A stretch of 8,082 nucleotides of DNA from Methanomassiliicoccales archaeon (GTDB lineage Archaea > Thermoplasmatota > Thermoplasmata > Sysuiplasmatales > Sysuiplasmataceae), in contig DAHXLZ010000164.1 of assembly GCA_027365715.1 (NCBI GenBank), positions 1 through 8,082 on the forward strand, given 5' to 3'. This document shows positions 1 to 6,785 of the stretch, piece after piece. A program made the position numbers and the translations under genes. Every line of letters begins with the position of its first letter. Within the stretch, counting starts at the first letter, position 1. The notes below the pieces were generated by a model, which did no database searches, was not told the origin of the DNA, and was given only the letters and a program-made list of their open reading frames with translations.

Positions 1-833
1 AGAACTATGCGCTCTACCCGCACATGACAGTTAGACAGAATCTGGCGTTTCCGCTTGAATCAAGAGGGGTAAGCAAACGGGAGATTCAGTACAGGGTGGT
101 CGAAGTGGCCGAACTTCTTCAGATAAGCTCATTCTTGGATAAGAAACCGGGGCAGCTGAGTGGCGGTCAGGCTCAGCGTGTTTCCCTTGGAAGAGCAATG
201 GTGAGAAAACCTGCGGTGTTTCTGATGGATGAGCCGTTGAGCAATCTTGACGCAAAGCTTCGTGTTCATATGAGAAATGAACTGAAGAAATTGCAGAGCG
301 AGCTGGAGGCAACTGTGATATATGTCACGCATGACCACTCAGAGGCAATGACACTCGCTGACAACATGGCTCTGATAAACTTGGGAACGATATTCCAGAC
401 TGGTCACCCAGTGGAGATATACAACAATCCAAAGAATGTGACCTCGGCCGCCTTCCTGGGCACGCCACCTATGAACTTTCTCAATGGCAAGGTGCATGCC
501 GCAGATCGTTCGAGCGGGAGTATGACGCTGGACGTTGAAGGAGCAATGATTTCCTTCGCCTTGCCCGATGGCCGTCACATTACGGCCGGAGATGAAATTC
601 TTGTCGGCGTCAGGCCCGAAAACATATTCGTAGCTGTAGAAGGGAAGTTCAGCGGGGTTGTTGCAGCGGAGGAGATACTGGGCAGGGAAAACATAATTCA
701 TGTCAGGCTGAACCGCACTGAACAACAGCTAATCAGCAGGGAAGCATTTGGCGCAGGAAACACCATTCGATTTGATTTTGACACCAGGAATGCAAAGATA
801 TTTGACAAGAAAACCGGAGACATGATAGCCTAA
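1..833 (+). CDS. Sugar ABC transporter ATP-binding protein, CUT1 MalK/UgpC type (5' partial)
   Basis: Cytoplasmic ATPase subunit that powers an ABC importer, probably for sugars or oligosaccharides. The reading frame is open from base 3 and begins with NYALYPHMTVRQN, the segment just after the Q-loop glutamine, so Walker A and the true start lie upstream of the window; the ATG at base 24 is internal. Numbering residues from that ATG, the signature LSGGQAQR is at about 45-52, Walker B VFLMDE at 65-70 with the D-loop SNLD following, and the H-loop histidine in YVTHDHSEAM at about 103. After FLGTPPMNFL comes a TOBE-like C-terminal domain with GVRPENI, typical of MalK/UgpC-class subunits. The end is intact (TAA 831-833). 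It converges on the GH42-like gene, which fits sugar uptake coupled to intracellular cleavage. Permease and binding-protein genes are not visible. Family assignment is firm; the substrate is inferred. Confidence 0.95.
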   Translation, partial: NYALYPHMTVRQNLAFPLESRGVSKREIQYRVVEVAELLQISSFLDKKPGQLSGGQAQRVSLGRAMVRKPAVFLMDEPLSNLDAKLRVHMRNELKKLQSELEATVIYVTHDHSEAMTLADNMALINLGTIFQTGHPVEIYNNPKNVTSAAFLGTPPMNFLNGKVHAADRSSGSMTLDVEGAMISFALPDGRHITAGDEILVGVRPENIFVAVEGKFSGVVAAEEILGRENIIHVRLNRTEQQLISREAFGAGNTIRFDFDTRNAKIFDKKTGDMIA

Positions 834-875
834 CCTGTGACTCGCATATCGGCGCCATAATTCAGACCAAGGATT

Positions 876-943
876 TGTTGTTTTGAAATGTACACATCCT
901 TTGAGAAGTCCGGGCTCCGAATAGATTGCAATTCAAAACAACA
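876..943. repeat. Inverted repeat between convergent genes (possible bidirectional terminator)
   Basis: Bases 876-890 read TGTTGTTTTGAAATG and bases 929-943 read CAATTCAAAACAACA. These are reverse complements at 14 of 15 positions and are separated by a 38-base loop. The unit lies wholly in the 128-base gap between the stop codons of the ABC ATPase (+) and the glycosidase (-). The arms are T-rich in each transcript, so a simple reading is a bidirectional termination or RNA-stabilising hairpin. Matching ends with an unrelated interior would also fit a small mobile-element relic, although I see no flanking target-site duplication. Confidence 0.6.
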
Positions 944-961
944 CCTGCCCGATTTAGGAGC

Positions 962-3133
962 TTACTTCTCCTTTTCCAGATGCAAAACGGTTACAGAGTT
1001 GATTTCCAGATCGAGTCTCAGTCGAATCTCACTCCTAAAAGAGGTCACTCGCAGTCGTTTCGAATCGACCAGGTTTGTGCAACGATGTCTGCCGGAGGCA
1101 TTTTTCACCCTCAACTCCACATTTCGCTTCACACGTTTCCCATGATTGAAAACAAAAAGCAATTGTCCATCGCCGGTCTTCATGTTTCTCACTTCAACAT
1201 CCTTCGAGTTCGGTCGTATTTCTGTTTCTGCATTCACACCCGCATCGCCGACTATTTGCTCGAAAAGACGTCTTACGGTATTGTCTCTGGTTTCCTCGTA
1301 GCGTTTTGACAGAAGTGTGCCAAAAAGCAGAGCCTTTCCGCGACCAAACGAGTTTGCCACAAATGCGGCACCTCCGTCCTGAAACCTTCCGATCACCTTG
1401 CCGGTTGTTGTGATGAAATTTTCTTCGTACTCGGAGCCACCGATAATCCTCCTTTTTCCCCCATCACAAGTCATGCTAAATTTCGGTTCGGCGGCGGATC
1501 GCCATGAAGATTCGATGCACCCAAAGACATCATCCAGTCCCATTCCCGGAATCTTGGACAGATTGTTCCCTTCCGCGTCACTCCACCCAGGCCTGAATTC
1601 GGCTACCAGCGTTCCTCCGCTGGAAACGAATCGTTTCAACACATCTGCGAGCTTCATATCCACAGCAACACAGAACGGCATGAATATTATTTTGTAATTC
1701 GGCGGTATCACAGATCCTATCGAGCCCGTTTCAATGAAATCGCATCTGATGTTCTTCTCGAACAGTATTCTGTATGTGCCTCTCAGAGAGGAGGTTATCA
1801 GGTTGCCGTTTTTTTCTCTCAACGCCATCAGCAATGCATAAGACTCCGGACTGTACATTATGGCAACTTCCGACGCAGGCGTCTTGGCGTGCAAGAAAAT
1901 ATCCCTATGCTTGGTGATTGTTTTTGCTACAATTCCGGCTTCTGATGATCTCTCCGTAAGGTCACCATCGGGATGTACGAGACCGAATCCAGAAATTTCT
2001 TCACCACAACTCATCGGATAGTAGGCGTAATAAAAGAGACCTTTCGCCCCCCTGGAAACGCATGTCCATGCCCAATTTGCAAGGTCACCCGGAAGGATCT
2101 TATCACCAAATCTTGCGCCTACAACGCCAGGTCCGCATTGTAGTTCGCCAATCCAGAAAACCTTGCCGTTGGACTCACACGAGCATCTCGACGCGTCTAT
2201 TGAGAACCCCTTCGAAGCGGGGTCGAGAGGATTGGAGCTGCCCACGTGCTTCGGATAAAACGATGTTCCCCACACATCTACCGTTTGCGCCATCAGCCAA
2301 TCACTCGTGTTTCCCCCCCTACCGAGTGGAACCCTGAGCACCGAAGTCCTGTCAGAATGACTGCTTATTATGTGAGATGGATCCCCTCTTCGTATTGCAT
2401 CATATCTCCACTTGAGGTCTTCCTTCAATTTTTCCATGTTGAAATACTGGAAATCCATTATGTCAACAAACGTGGAAAGCGTCACATACTTCGGTATCCT
2501 CACTTCGTCCCATGAACCATATGTCCTGTACCACACTTTGTTTAACTGTTGTATGCTTTCATATTTTTTCCTGAGCCAGCCTACAAATCTCGCTCTGGAA
2601 TGATCGTTATAATCAAACCAGGGTTCAACACCAATGAAATCAAACCAGGACCAGTTCACGATGTGAGGCTCGCTCCAGACGTCCCACGCGTAAAATGATT
2701 TCTTCTGTGCTGCTGCCTCAGATAGGGCGGTCATGAATTCTCCAGCTCTGTTTCTCACTGCCGGATGATCAAGAGAATAGCCGGGAGAAGCTTGAGACTC
2801 GACCTCCTGCCCTGAATGTGCCCTGTACAGTGCGTCCGGGTACTTCGCGTGAATCCAGTTCGGCGCCGAATCGAGATATACCTGTATTACCACCTTAATT
2901 CCAAATTCATCTGCTAAGTCAAGGAAGTCAATAGCCTGCGAGAAGTCATACTTCCCTTCCGAAGCTTCGCATGTCGCCCAATCCACCCAGTATTTCACAC
3001 AATTGAAACCTAGAGAGATTATATTCTGGATGTCCTTTCTTGTGCGCTCCACCTCTATTTCGCTTCTCGGCATCATCGGGGCCCTTGCTCTATTTTCACC
3101 GTACCAGACAGCAACTGGAAAGAAGTCATTCAT
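962..3133 (-). CDS. GH42-like beta-galactosidase-type glycoside hydrolase
   Basis: Intracellular retaining glycosidase of clan GH-A, closest in layout to GH42 beta-galactosidases. Numbering from the second in-frame ATG (3133): a TIM barrel covers about 1-415, with the acid/base glutamate in WDVWSEPH (E155) and the nucleophile in WIGELQCG (E330). The segment FVGWLRKKYESIQQLNKVW followed by SWDEV is a GH42 hallmark. A Rossmann-like GH42 trimerisation domain (starting EVAIMYSPESYALL) covers about 420-630, followed by a small C-terminal beta domain. At 723 residues it is of normal GH42 length. There is no signal peptide, so it is cytoplasmic and needs imported substrate. The start at 3133 is preferred because GGTGA (3139-3143) lies 5 bases upstream and the conserved region begins at once; the ATG at 3154 would add seven residues (MQEWVKT). 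Oddities: Ser replaces the usual Asn before the acid/base Glu, and the zinc-binding Cys cluster of some GH42 enzymes is absent. It is divergent from the HTH_10 gene. Substrate (galactoside or another glycoside) is unproven. Confidence 0.9.
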   Translation of the reverse strand: MNDFFPVAVWYGENRARAPMMPRSEIEVERTRKDIQNIISLGFNCVKYWVDWATCEASEGKYDFSQAIDFLDLADEFGIKVVIQVYLDSAPNWIHAKYPDALYRAHSGQEVESQASPGYSLDHPAVRNRAGEFMTALSEAAAQKKSFYAWDVWSEPHIVNWSWFDFIGVEPWFDYNDHSRARFVGWLRKKYESIQQLNKVWYRTYGSWDEVRIPKYVTLSTFVDIMDFQYFNMEKLKEDLKWRYDAIRRGDPSHIISSHSDRTSVLRVPLGRGGNTSDWLMAQTVDVWGTSFYPKHVGSSNPLDPASKGFSIDASRCSCESNGKVFWIGELQCGPGVVGARFGDKILPGDLANWAWTCVSRGAKGLFYYAYYPMSCGEEISGFGLVHPDGDLTERSSEAGIVAKTITKHRDIFLHAKTPASEVAIMYSPESYALLMALREKNGNLITSSLRGTYRILFEKNIRCDFIETGSIGSVIPPNYKIIFMPFCVAVDMKLADVLKRFVSSGGTLVAEFRPGWSDAEGNNLSKIPGMGLDDVFGCIESSWRSAAEPKFSMTCDGGKRRIIGGSEYEENFITTTGKVIGRFQDGGAAFVANSFGRGKALLFGTLLSKRYEETRDNTVRRLFEQIVGDAGVNAETEIRPNSKDVEVRNMKTGDGQLLFVFNHGKRVKRNVELRVKNASGRHRCTNLVDSKRLRVTSFRSEIRLRLDLEINSVTVLHLEKEK

Positions 3134-3138
3134 CGTCT

Positions 3139-3143
3139 TCACC
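3139..3143 (-). promoter_or_regulatory. Shine-Dalgarno site of the glycosidase
   Basis: On the minus strand GGTGA stands 5 bases before the ATG at 3133 and complements the UCACC near the 3' end of archaeal 16S rRNA. It favours this start over the ATG at 3154, whose only purine-rich stretch (GAGGGATG) lies about 14 bases away. Confidence 0.45.
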
Positions 3144-3172
3144 CATTCTTGCATACAACAAACGCATCCCTC

Positions 3173-3178
3173 ATATTT
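3173..3178 (-). promoter_or_regulatory. TATA-like box for the glycosidase gene
   Basis: AAATAT on the minus strand, in the context GCAAATATGAG. Usual archaeal spacing would put transcription start near 3149, giving a short leader that contains the GGTGA site before the ATG at 3133. This agrees with the chosen start, but AT-rich hexamers occur by chance and no start site is mapped. Confidence 0.3.
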
Positions 3179-3270
3179 GCATGTTCATCGACTTTACCGG
3201 AAATGCGCTGAGTTCAATGACGGACTCAAGTACTTCACATGCTATCTATTAGGCAGTTATGTCAATTATC

Positions 3271-3284
3271 TGCCACATGTTGCA
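3271..3284. promoter_or_regulatory. Candidate operator, site 1 (near-palindrome)
   Basis: TGCCACATGTTGCA is a 14-base palindrome apart from one mismatched pair. Its right part, ACATGTTGCAT (3275-3285), is identical to bases 5331-5341 in the other divergent region of this window. It lies about 138 bases upstream of the glycosidase start and 179 bases upstream of the regulator start. Binding by the adjacent HTH_10 protein is an inference. Confidence 0.5.
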
Positions 3285-3397
3285 TACTTGTCGGCAGTCA
3301 CAAGATGCTGGTATCAAAATCAAGTTATCCCCGGAGCATGCTTGGTTATTGATAAGGGCGTAGGCGCCAATTGTAGTCCGTAGCCACAGATAATACC

Positions 3398-3404
3398 AAA
3401 TATT
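3398..3404 (+). promoter_or_regulatory. TATA-like box for the HTH_10 regulator gene
   Basis: AAATATT preceded by CC. Usual archaeal spacing would place transcription start near 3427, leaving a leader of about 36 bases that contains the GAGGT ribosome binding site. Plausible by position and composition only. Confidence 0.3.
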
Positions 3405-3451
3405 GAGCCAAGCGGTACCCGTACAGTCTGAAAAGTGCCAGTAGTCGGATT

Positions 3452-3456
3452 GAGGT
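3452..3456 (+). promoter_or_regulatory. Shine-Dalgarno site of the HTH_10 regulator
   Basis: GAGGT ends 6 bases before the GTG at 3463 and matches the archaeal anti-Shine-Dalgarno sequence. It supports this non-ATG start. Confidence 0.6.
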
Positions 3457-3462
3457 AAACCT

Positions 3463-4188
3463 GTGAACAGCCCGCTTGATGTGCAGTTGAAAGGAGAGAC
3501 GATTGTTTCATTTTCATTGGCGCACAGAAACGACTGGTCGAAGCAGACGAATAAACTGCATGGTCGCTTCGAGAGTTTGCACTGGCATCCTATCAGAAAT
3601 GAGGCTAATCACGAGGTTATGCTTGTCAGATGGTGGAGCAGGGGCTCATCGATTTACACGTTTTTCAACAGGCTCGCAAGGCTTGGCAAGATTATCGAAC
3701 TCACCGCCTGCGAGGAGATATCCAGGAACACATATATGGTTTCATTTAAGGGCCCTTTTTCCAATACTGTCAGAGAGAATCTCCTCAAATTCCAACTCTC
3801 CAGCTACTCTTCCTGTATTGAAGGCGGGGTCCAGAAATGGACAGTGGTGACTCCCTCATACAGCGTGGGTGAGTTTCTGTCAAACATACAGACCCTTGGA
3901 AAGGTGGGAGAGAGTCCGACGATTTCTCCTGCATTCACGAGCGATATTAGCAGGATTGCCTGGGAAAATCAGGTCATCTCCAAGCTTTTGATGATCCTGC
4001 TGACGGAAAAGGAAGTGAAGTGCTTATCCACGGCAAAGGAACTGGGCTATCTTCAGTCTGTGCATACAGTCACAATGGGGGATATTGCAAGCATACTCTC
4101 CAAGAACAAGTCCACCATAAACAGGGAGCTGAGGTCCGGTCTCTATAAGATCGTTGATTTTCTAATCTCATCCCGTGGCATTCAGTAA
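3463..4188 (+). CDS. HTH_10 (bacterio-opsin-activator-type) transcription regulator
   Basis: A DNA-binding regulator of 241 residues. The C-terminal part, about residues 180-234, matches the HTH_10 pattern: LTEKEVKCL, then AKELGY, a stretch equivalent to VTMGDIASIL, then NKSTINRELR as the recognition helix, then a final hydrophobic helix KIVDFLI. The N-terminal 170 residues form a mixed alpha/beta region with no PAS or GAF signature I can recognise; they may be a ligand-binding domain as in many short archaeal HTH_10 proteins. The GTG start is supported by GAGGT six bases upstream. The gene is divergent from the GH42-like gene across 308 bases, and its stop is only 13 bases from the stop of the cyclase-like gene on the other strand. 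It is the likely local regulator, possibly an activator as Bat proteins are, through the repeated near-palindrome. The family is confident; the ligand and targets are inferred. Confidence 0.88.
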   Translation: MNSPLDVQLKGETIVSFSLAHRNDWSKQTNKLHGRFESLHWHPIRNEANHEVMLVRWWSRGSSIYTFFNRLARLGKIIELTACEEISRNTYMVSFKGPFSNTVRENLLKFQLSSYSSCIEGGVQKWTVVTPSYSVGEFLSNIQTLGKVGESPTISPAFTSDISRIAWENQVISKLLMILLTEKEVKCLSTAKELGYLQSVHTVTMGDIASILSKNKSTINRELRSGLYKIVDFLISSRGIQ

Positions 4189-4201
4189 GGGGAATGGTGA
4201 T

Positions 4202-5230
4202 TCAATAGAACTTGGGAAAATGCGGATTGAGCTCCTCCCATATCATCCTTCGTATGCATTCCCAGAAGAATATCTCAAGCTCACATGGTATTCCGTCAGT
4301 GCCGGGATCTAGCCACAACGGCGGTCCGTTGTGCAGCCCGCTCGCCGCGGCAGTCATCAGCGTACGTTCAAGTATTTCCCTGTTCGGCAGAATGTAAAGA
4401 TCGTTGGAAATTGCCGATATTGCCCCCGACAGTCCATAGGCACCCAGATTCGAGATAGAGGCAAAAATTAACAGGTCCGTGCACACGTTGGAGGCAATGA
4501 TCTCTCCGTTCGGGTGATTTCTTATAACATCTTCCCTGATCAGTCCGCATCCGGCTTCGTTTCCTCCATCGGCTATGCCTATCGTCGTTATGCCCGCATC
4601 CCTTGCGGCTGGTATCAGGTCGTCAAGTGCTTCGACTTTGTGCGATAAGTCCGTCCCATTCATTGACATATATTTTCCGGCCATATTCCTTGAAGGCCTT
4701 TCTATTGCTATTATTGCGGAAGGGTGCAGATCGTCAAGGATCTTTCTCACGTCCAGATTTCTGTTTTCCTCAAACCCTCTTATGACAGCCTGGTGGGGAC
4801 TCACCGAGTCCGTCATGCTCCCTACGGTGCTGAACCCTGCGCTCGCAAAAACAGTCTTCACTTTGTCGGACTGCATCCTGTCGCTCATCACGACTGTCCT
4901 GGTGCCAAGGAGTTCCGCAAGTTCACGTGAAAGCATGGCAGCCCCAACTGGCCCGTCCTGTTCGCCTATGAATGTTCCGTAGGTTGGGAATCCCACCAGG
5001 AGTAAGATTGTCGATCCCATTTCGACGTTCTTGAGTAATGTCTTGGCCGCCTTGAAAGTCAACGGCAAGCCATCCATCCTGGCTCTCGCAGCATTGTACA
5101 GGTCGATAATGAAGCGCCTAGTGTGGAAATCTACGGTCATAAGCCTGTCTATGTGTTCCGCTATTTCCATAGCCCTCAAATCGTCCATCCCTGCACTTTC
5201 CTCTATTATCGTGGTTCTATAGGCCGCCAC
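4202..5230 (-). CDS. D-glutamate cyclase-like protein (DUF4392 family)
   Basis: A stand-alone member of the family whose studied relative, the C-terminal part of mammalian DGLUCY, converts D-glutamate to 5-oxo-D-proline. Diagnostic stretches in order, numbered from the GTG at 5230: LLLVGFPTYG then GEQDGPVGAAML (about 76-100), IIAIERPSRNMAGKY (173-187), the glycine-rich GIADGGNEAGCG (218-229), and ISNLGAYGLSGAI (259-271). The N-terminal hydro-lyase-like domain of DGLUCY is absent. No signal peptide or membrane segment is seen, so it is cytoplasmic. Start: an in-frame TGA... no, TAA stop lies a short way upstream, so the start is the GTG at 5230 or the ATG at 5188; the longer form is given. It is divergent from the SelA-like gene and shares a candidate operator with it. 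D-glutamate is the substrate suggested by family, but the archaeal enzyme could act on another D-amino or sugar-derived acid. Confidence 0.85.
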   Translation of the reverse strand: MAAYRTTIIEESAGMDDLRAMEIAEHIDRLMTVDFHTRRFIIDLYNAARARMDGLPLTFKAAKTLLKNVEMGSTILLLVGFPTYGTFIGEQDGPVGAAMLSRELAELLGTRTVVMSDRMQSDKVKTVFASAGFSTVGSMTDSVSPHQAVIRGFEENRNLDVRKILDDLHPSAIIAIERPSRNMAGKYMSMNGTDLSHKVEALDDLIPAARDAGITTIGIADGGNEAGCGLIREDVIRNHPNGEIIASNVCTDLLIFASISNLGAYGLSGAISAISNDLYILPNREILERTLMTAAASGLHNGPPLWLDPGTDGIPCELEIFFWECIRRMIWEELNPHFPKFY

Positions 5231-5508
5231 GGGCGTCCGCAGGCAACCTCGGCTGGAGCAAAGGACTTATCCGCTTCATGTTGTTTAATACATTCGAAAT
5301 GCAAACACGAGAGCCCGTCACATAAATACAACATGTTGCATTTTAGTGAACAGGGGCGCAATATCAATGATGAAAACAGCATCGATATAACCCTCGATTT
5401 CCGTTGGAACCGGATGATTGTGAGCGTTTGTCAAACGATCTGACGGTCGCTGTCCAGGCACTATCGCGATTGAAAGCTCTTTATCCGTCCTGCTCCATGG
5501 TCTGTAGG
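5231..5508. promoter_or_regulatory. Divergent control region between cyclase-like and SelA-like genes
   Basis: A 278-base region with no convincing gene. It contains the near-palindrome at 5325-5342, a minus-strand TATA-like TATTAAA (5284-5290) for the cyclase-like gene and a plus-strand TATA-like GATATAA (5384-5390) for the SelA-like gene. The palindrome lies 34 bases from one box and 41 from the other, a layout suited to a regulator acting on both promoters. The boxes are judged by position and composition only. Confidence 0.5.
5325..5342. promoter_or_regulatory. Candidate operator, site 2 (near-palindrome)
   Basis: AATACAACATGTTGCATT is an 18-base palindrome with one mismatched pair. The core ACATGTTGCAT (5331-5341) is identical to site 1 at 3275-3285. 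Its position just upstream of both candidate TATA boxes fits an archaeal activator site better than a site overlapping the promoter. Confidence 0.55.
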
Positions 5509-6669
5509 ATGAATACGGTGCCTTCAATACTGGAAAAGCTAGGAGTCAGATCGGTCATCAACGCGTGGGGGACGGTCACGAAACTCGGAGGTAGCGTTCT
5601 GGACGAAGACATAATCGACGCCATGAGGGAAGCATCAACTGTATACCTGGACATGGATGAACTCCACGTCAAGGCGGGAAGATATGTCGCCGGTCTGCTG
5701 GGTGCGGAAGATGCGTATATCACGTCTGGTGCCGGTGCGGGCATGGTGCTCGCCATTGCCTCCTGTATTTCGAACGGAGATATTGAAACGATTGCTGAAT
5801 TGCCCTTTCCTGAAACCTCCCGTGTAGAGGTAATAATGCAGGCTGTGCACAGGAATGCATATGACTCGCTTATTCAGATTGCAGGCGGGAGAACCGTCAT
5901 CGTGGGCTCCGAAGGGTTGACAACAAGAAGTGATATCGAAAAGGCAATATCGGACAAGACCGCAGCTGTTATGTATTTTGATTACGAGCCCCTGGACGGA
6001 GCGTTGCCGCTTGATAGTGTGATCGCGATAGCACACGCCAGAAGTGTTCCGGTCATTGTTGATGCGGCGGCCGAGCTGCCGCCTGCCAGCAATCTGGCGA
6101 AGCATATTTCACTGGATGCGGACGCTGTACTCTTCAGTGTTGGCAAAGATATGGGTGGGCCCAATGACGTTGGCATCGTGGTTGGGAGGAGACATCTCAT
6201 AGAAACATGCAGGAATATGGGACCCCACAGCATCGCAAGGTGCAAGGGAAAGGGACGGGCATTTGTCGGCAGACCAATGAAGACCAGCAAGGAGGACATT
6301 CTAGCGGCCGTAAGAGCAATAGAGCGATACTCCGTAATTGACCACGATGCGCGCGTGATGGACTGGAATGCCAGAGCTGAAAATATGTGCGAGAAACTCT
6401 CAAAGATCCCAAGCATGTCATGCAGGGTGATTACCACAGGCACAGTTAGACCGATGGAACATCCTCGACCAAGGATAGTACCTAGGGTGGAAGTGAACAT
6501 CATTCGAGGCAAGCTGTCCAATGCGGAATTGTTCGAACACCTGAAAAGCGGGTACAGGCCGATTTATGCCTATATGGCAGACGGTCTGCTATACATCAAC
6601 CCTCAGTGCCTCAGAAATGAAGAGGATGAATTTATAGTCGAACGAATCAGGCAGACGCTGGAGGATTAG
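5509..6669 (+). CDS. SelA/DgaE-type PLP-dependent enzyme (putative ammonia-lyase)
   Basis: A fold-type I PLP enzyme of about 386 residues in the SelA-like group that includes D-glucosaminate-6-phosphate ammonia-lyase (DgaE). Numbered from the ATG at 5509: VINAWGTVTKLGGS near the N-terminus, then YLDMDELHVKAGRY, a cofactor phosphate-binding SGAGAGM (about 73-79), HRNAYD (about 114-119), the PLP-ring aspartate in VIVDAAAELPP (D185), and the Schiff-base lysine in LFSVGKDMGGPNDVG (K213). Family members usually show a sequence like SGGKxxxGPxxxG here, so the key Lys, Gly and Pro are kept with local changes. The start at 5509 matches the family N-terminus; an ATG at 5497 and a TTG at 5404 would only add non-conserved residues. 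No clear Shine-Dalgarno site, so the start may be read from a short or leaderless message. Divergent from the DUF4392 gene. Likely eliminates ammonia from an amino-sugar acid or D-amino acid; it is not a true selenocysteine synthase. Confidence 0.87.
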   Translation: MNTVPSILEKLGVRSVINAWGTVTKLGGSVLDEDIIDAMREASTVYLDMDELHVKAGRYVAGLLGAEDAYITSGAGAGMVLAIASCISNGDIETIAELPFPETSRVEVIMQAVHRNAYDSLIQIAGGRTVIVGSEGLTTRSDIEKAISDKTAAVMYFDYEPLDGALPLDSVIAIAHARSVPVIVDAAAELPPASNLAKHISLDADAVLFSVGKDMGGPNDVGIVVGRRHLIETCRNMGPHSIARCKGKGRAFVGRPMKTSKEDILAAVRAIERYSVIDHDARVMDWNARAENMCEKLSKIPSMSCRVITTGTVRPMEHPRPRIVPRVEVNIIRGKLSNAELFEHLKSGYRPIYAYMADGLLYINPQCLRNEEDEFIVERIRQTLED

Positions 6670-6785
6670 CAGCAGCATATCTTGCGGTGCAGCACGCCCC
6701 TGCCTGATCGCATTTTCGGCAGCATTGTTATGCCATGGTGTGCCGGGGTGCTTCACATAGTTGAATAGTTACCGGAGATTTTCCT

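Larger units (their letters stand above)
3155..3462. promoter_or_regulatory. Divergent control region between glycosidase and regulator genes
   Basis: A 308-base region between the minus-strand glycosidase and the plus-strand HTH_10 gene. It holds the near-palindrome at 3271-3284, a TATA-like AAATAT for the glycosidase (3173-3178), a TATA-like AAATATT for the regulator (3398-3404) and the regulator's GAGGT site. The stretch 3320-3460 also reads as an open, protein-like minus-strand frame with no evident start outside the regulator gene; it may be a relic or chance. I see no RNA gene here. Confidence 0.6.

Noticed and set aside
24..26. ATG as the start of the ABC ATPase
   Set aside because: The frame is open to the window edge and the residues before it (NYALYPH) are the conserved stretch after the Q-loop, so the gene starts outside the window.
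888..1309. Plus-strand frames at the 3' end of the glycosidase
   Set aside because: They are antisense to conserved GH42 C-terminal sequence and lack ribosome binding sites.
5404..5508. N-terminal extension of the SelA-like enzyme from a TTG
   Set aside because: The added 35 residues have no family counterpart; the conserved N-terminus begins at the ATG at 5509.
5635..6521. Long minus-strand frames under the SelA-like gene
   Set aside because: They are shadows of a well-conserved plus-strand gene with intact PLP motifs.
5509..6669. True selenocysteine synthase (selA)
   Set aside because: Archaea use a different selenocysteine route, the N-terminal tRNA-binding part is missing, and the sequence follows the DgaE-like subgroup.
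6670..6785. Terminator hairpin after the SelA-like gene
   Set aside because: Only a four-base GCAT/ATGC stem around a four-base loop was seen, too weak to support.
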